Below, piece by piece: positions 63,246 to 64,000 of a DNA stretch of 64,000 nucleotides. Source of the DNA: Duganella sp. CF517 (GTDB lineage: Bacteria; Pseudomonadota; Gammaproteobacteria; Burkholderiales; Burkholderiaceae_D); contig NZ_FODC01000003.1 in the NCBI RefSeq assembly GCF_900110275.1, forward strand, positions 620,001 to 684,000, written 5' to 3'. Both the position numbers and the translations under genes were made by a program. Every line of letters begins with the position of its first letter. Positions within the stretch are counted from its first letter, which is position 1. Below the pieces are notes generated by a model. It saw only the letters and a program-made list of their open reading frames with translations. It had not been told where the DNA came from and ran no database searches.

Positions 63246-64000
63246 ATGCAAAAGAAGCAGAAGAAACTCCTGTCCCAGTGCCTCACCGTCGGCTCGCTCG
63301 GCGTGCTGCTGGCAGCGCCGCTCGGCGCCGTGGCACAAACCACGGCTGAGAAACCGGCCGCCAAGCCGGCCGCCACCACGGCCGCGCCCGCGAAGGACGC
63401 GGCCGTCGTGCCGTCCGTCACCGTCGCCGGCGAGCGCCCGACCAACCGCATCGACCGCCAGGTGTACGACGTCAAATCCGACGTCTCGAGCTCCAACGGC
63501 ACCGCCGCCGACGCGCTCAACAACGTGCCATCGGTCGCCGTCGATCCGGACGGCACCGTCACCTTGCGCGGCAGCAGCAATGTGCAAATCCTGGTCGACG
63601 GCAAGCCGTCGGCCATGCTGCAAGGCGAGAACCGCGGCGCGGCGCTGCAGGCGATGGGCGCCGACGATATCGAATCGGTCGAGGTCATCAACAACCCCGG
63701 CGCGCAGTTCGGCAACGAGGGCGGCGGCGGCCCCATCCTCAACCTGGTGATGCGCCGCAACCGCAAGCCGGGCGGCTTCGGCACCGTCAACGCCAACGCC
63801 GGCAAGGACGGCCGCTACAACAGCGCCGTCAACGGCAGCTACAACGAGGGCGCGTGGGGCTTCCAGGGCGGCCTCAACGTGCGCCACGACGGTCGCGACT
63901 CCACCGCCGAGGTCAGCCGCGACCGCCTCGATCCGTCCACCGGCCAGTTCGTCCACAGCAGCCAGTCGTCGGTCGGCAAGGGCCTCAACGACATGGTCGG
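63246..64000 (+). CDS. TonB-dependent receptor, 3' truncated by window edge
   Basis: The first 251 residues of an outer-membrane receptor; the frame is open to the last base. A signal peptide (QCLTVGSLGVLLAAPLGAVAQ) is followed by an Ala/Lys/Pro-rich linker (residues 32-55). The plug domain then holds GTAADALNNVPSVAVDPDG, VTLRGSSNVQILVDGKPSAM and IESVEVINNPGAQFGNEGGG. This plug type (VDPDGTVTLRG) is seen in receptors of the outer-membrane beta-barrel/CarboxypepD-less class, with substrates unknown. The start ATG lacks a clear ribosome site. Confidence 0.88.
   Translation, partial: MQKKQKKLLSQCLTVGSLGVLLAAPLGAVAQTTAEKPAAKPAATTAAPAKDAAVVPSVTVAGERPTNRIDRQVYDVKSDVSSSNGTAADALNNVPSVAVDPDGTVTLRGSSNVQILVDGKPSAMLQGENRGAALQAMGADDIESVEVINNPGAQFGNEGGGGPILNLVMRRNRKPGGFGTVNANAGKDGRYNSAVNGSYNEGAWGFQGGLNVRHDGRDSTAEVSRDRLDPSTGQFVHSSQSSVGKGLNDMV

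Overview
The window is a contiguous, gene-dense stretch of high-GC chromosome. The genes point to a betaproteobacterium of the Oxalobacteraceae (Massilia, Duganella, Janthinobacterium or a close relative). The signs are a hopanoid squalene pair (hpnDE), a thrC-moeA-moaD block, an epimerase-type threonine dehydrogenase, several TonB receptors and secreted peptidases, and many cyclic-di-GMP enzymes. The genus is inferred from protein style only. I saw no rRNA, tRNA, CRISPR array, insertion sequence or prophage. About 51 genes are called. The first (a GH97 glycosidase) and the last (a TonB receptor) run off the window.

Layout. 1-7.6 kb: partial GH97 glycosidase, a small conserved-looking protein, hpnD-hpnE, a DUF1700/DUF2807 pair, a flavoprotein and a small membrane protein. 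7.6-10.6 kb (minus): thrC-moeA-moaD. 10.8-14 kb: a large GAF-PAS-GGDEF-EAL protein. 14-18.4 kb: kbl-tdh-sdaA (threonine to glycine plus acetyl-CoA; serine to pyruvate) with a divergent XRE-cupin regulator. 18.4-19.8 kb: an ammonium transporter behind a sigma-54 promoter and two NtrC-type sites. 19.8-25.7 kb (minus): three exported proteins, namely a zinc metalloprotease, a prolyl oligopeptidase and a DUF5694 protein. 25.8-32.3 kb: two more c-di-GMP enzymes, a periplasmic cupredoxin-like protein and a Sel1-repeat protein. 32.4-37.9 kb: a DnaQ-type exonuclease, a YegD-type Hsp70, a LacI-type regulator and a UvrD-like helicase fused to a DUF5710 domain. 38-43.3 kb: OmpA-type lipoprotein with a clear terminator, catalase, a short DUF3142-like protein, a SulP transporter and a Crp/Fnr regulator. 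43.6-47 kb: a siderophore-type TonB receptor divergent from hmp, which carries an NsrR-type operator.

The most interesting region is 47.0-57.6 kb. It holds an ABC importer (SsuA/NitT type), a Zur-like Fur-family regulator, a COG0523 GTPase, a TonB receptor, and an ABC-2 type transporter with two DUF3526-like permeases. Three palindromes built on ATGCAA/TTGCAT arms lie in front of the importer and the GTPase. I read this as a zinc-limitation regulon in which an outer-membrane receptor, a metallochaperone and two ABC systems act together. The receptor plus DUF3526 pair looks poorly described.

57.7-64 kb: a phytase-like lipoprotein, recQ, a PA-domain peptidase with a small exported partner, an OsmC-like protein, a long interrupted inverted repeat and a partial TonB receptor.
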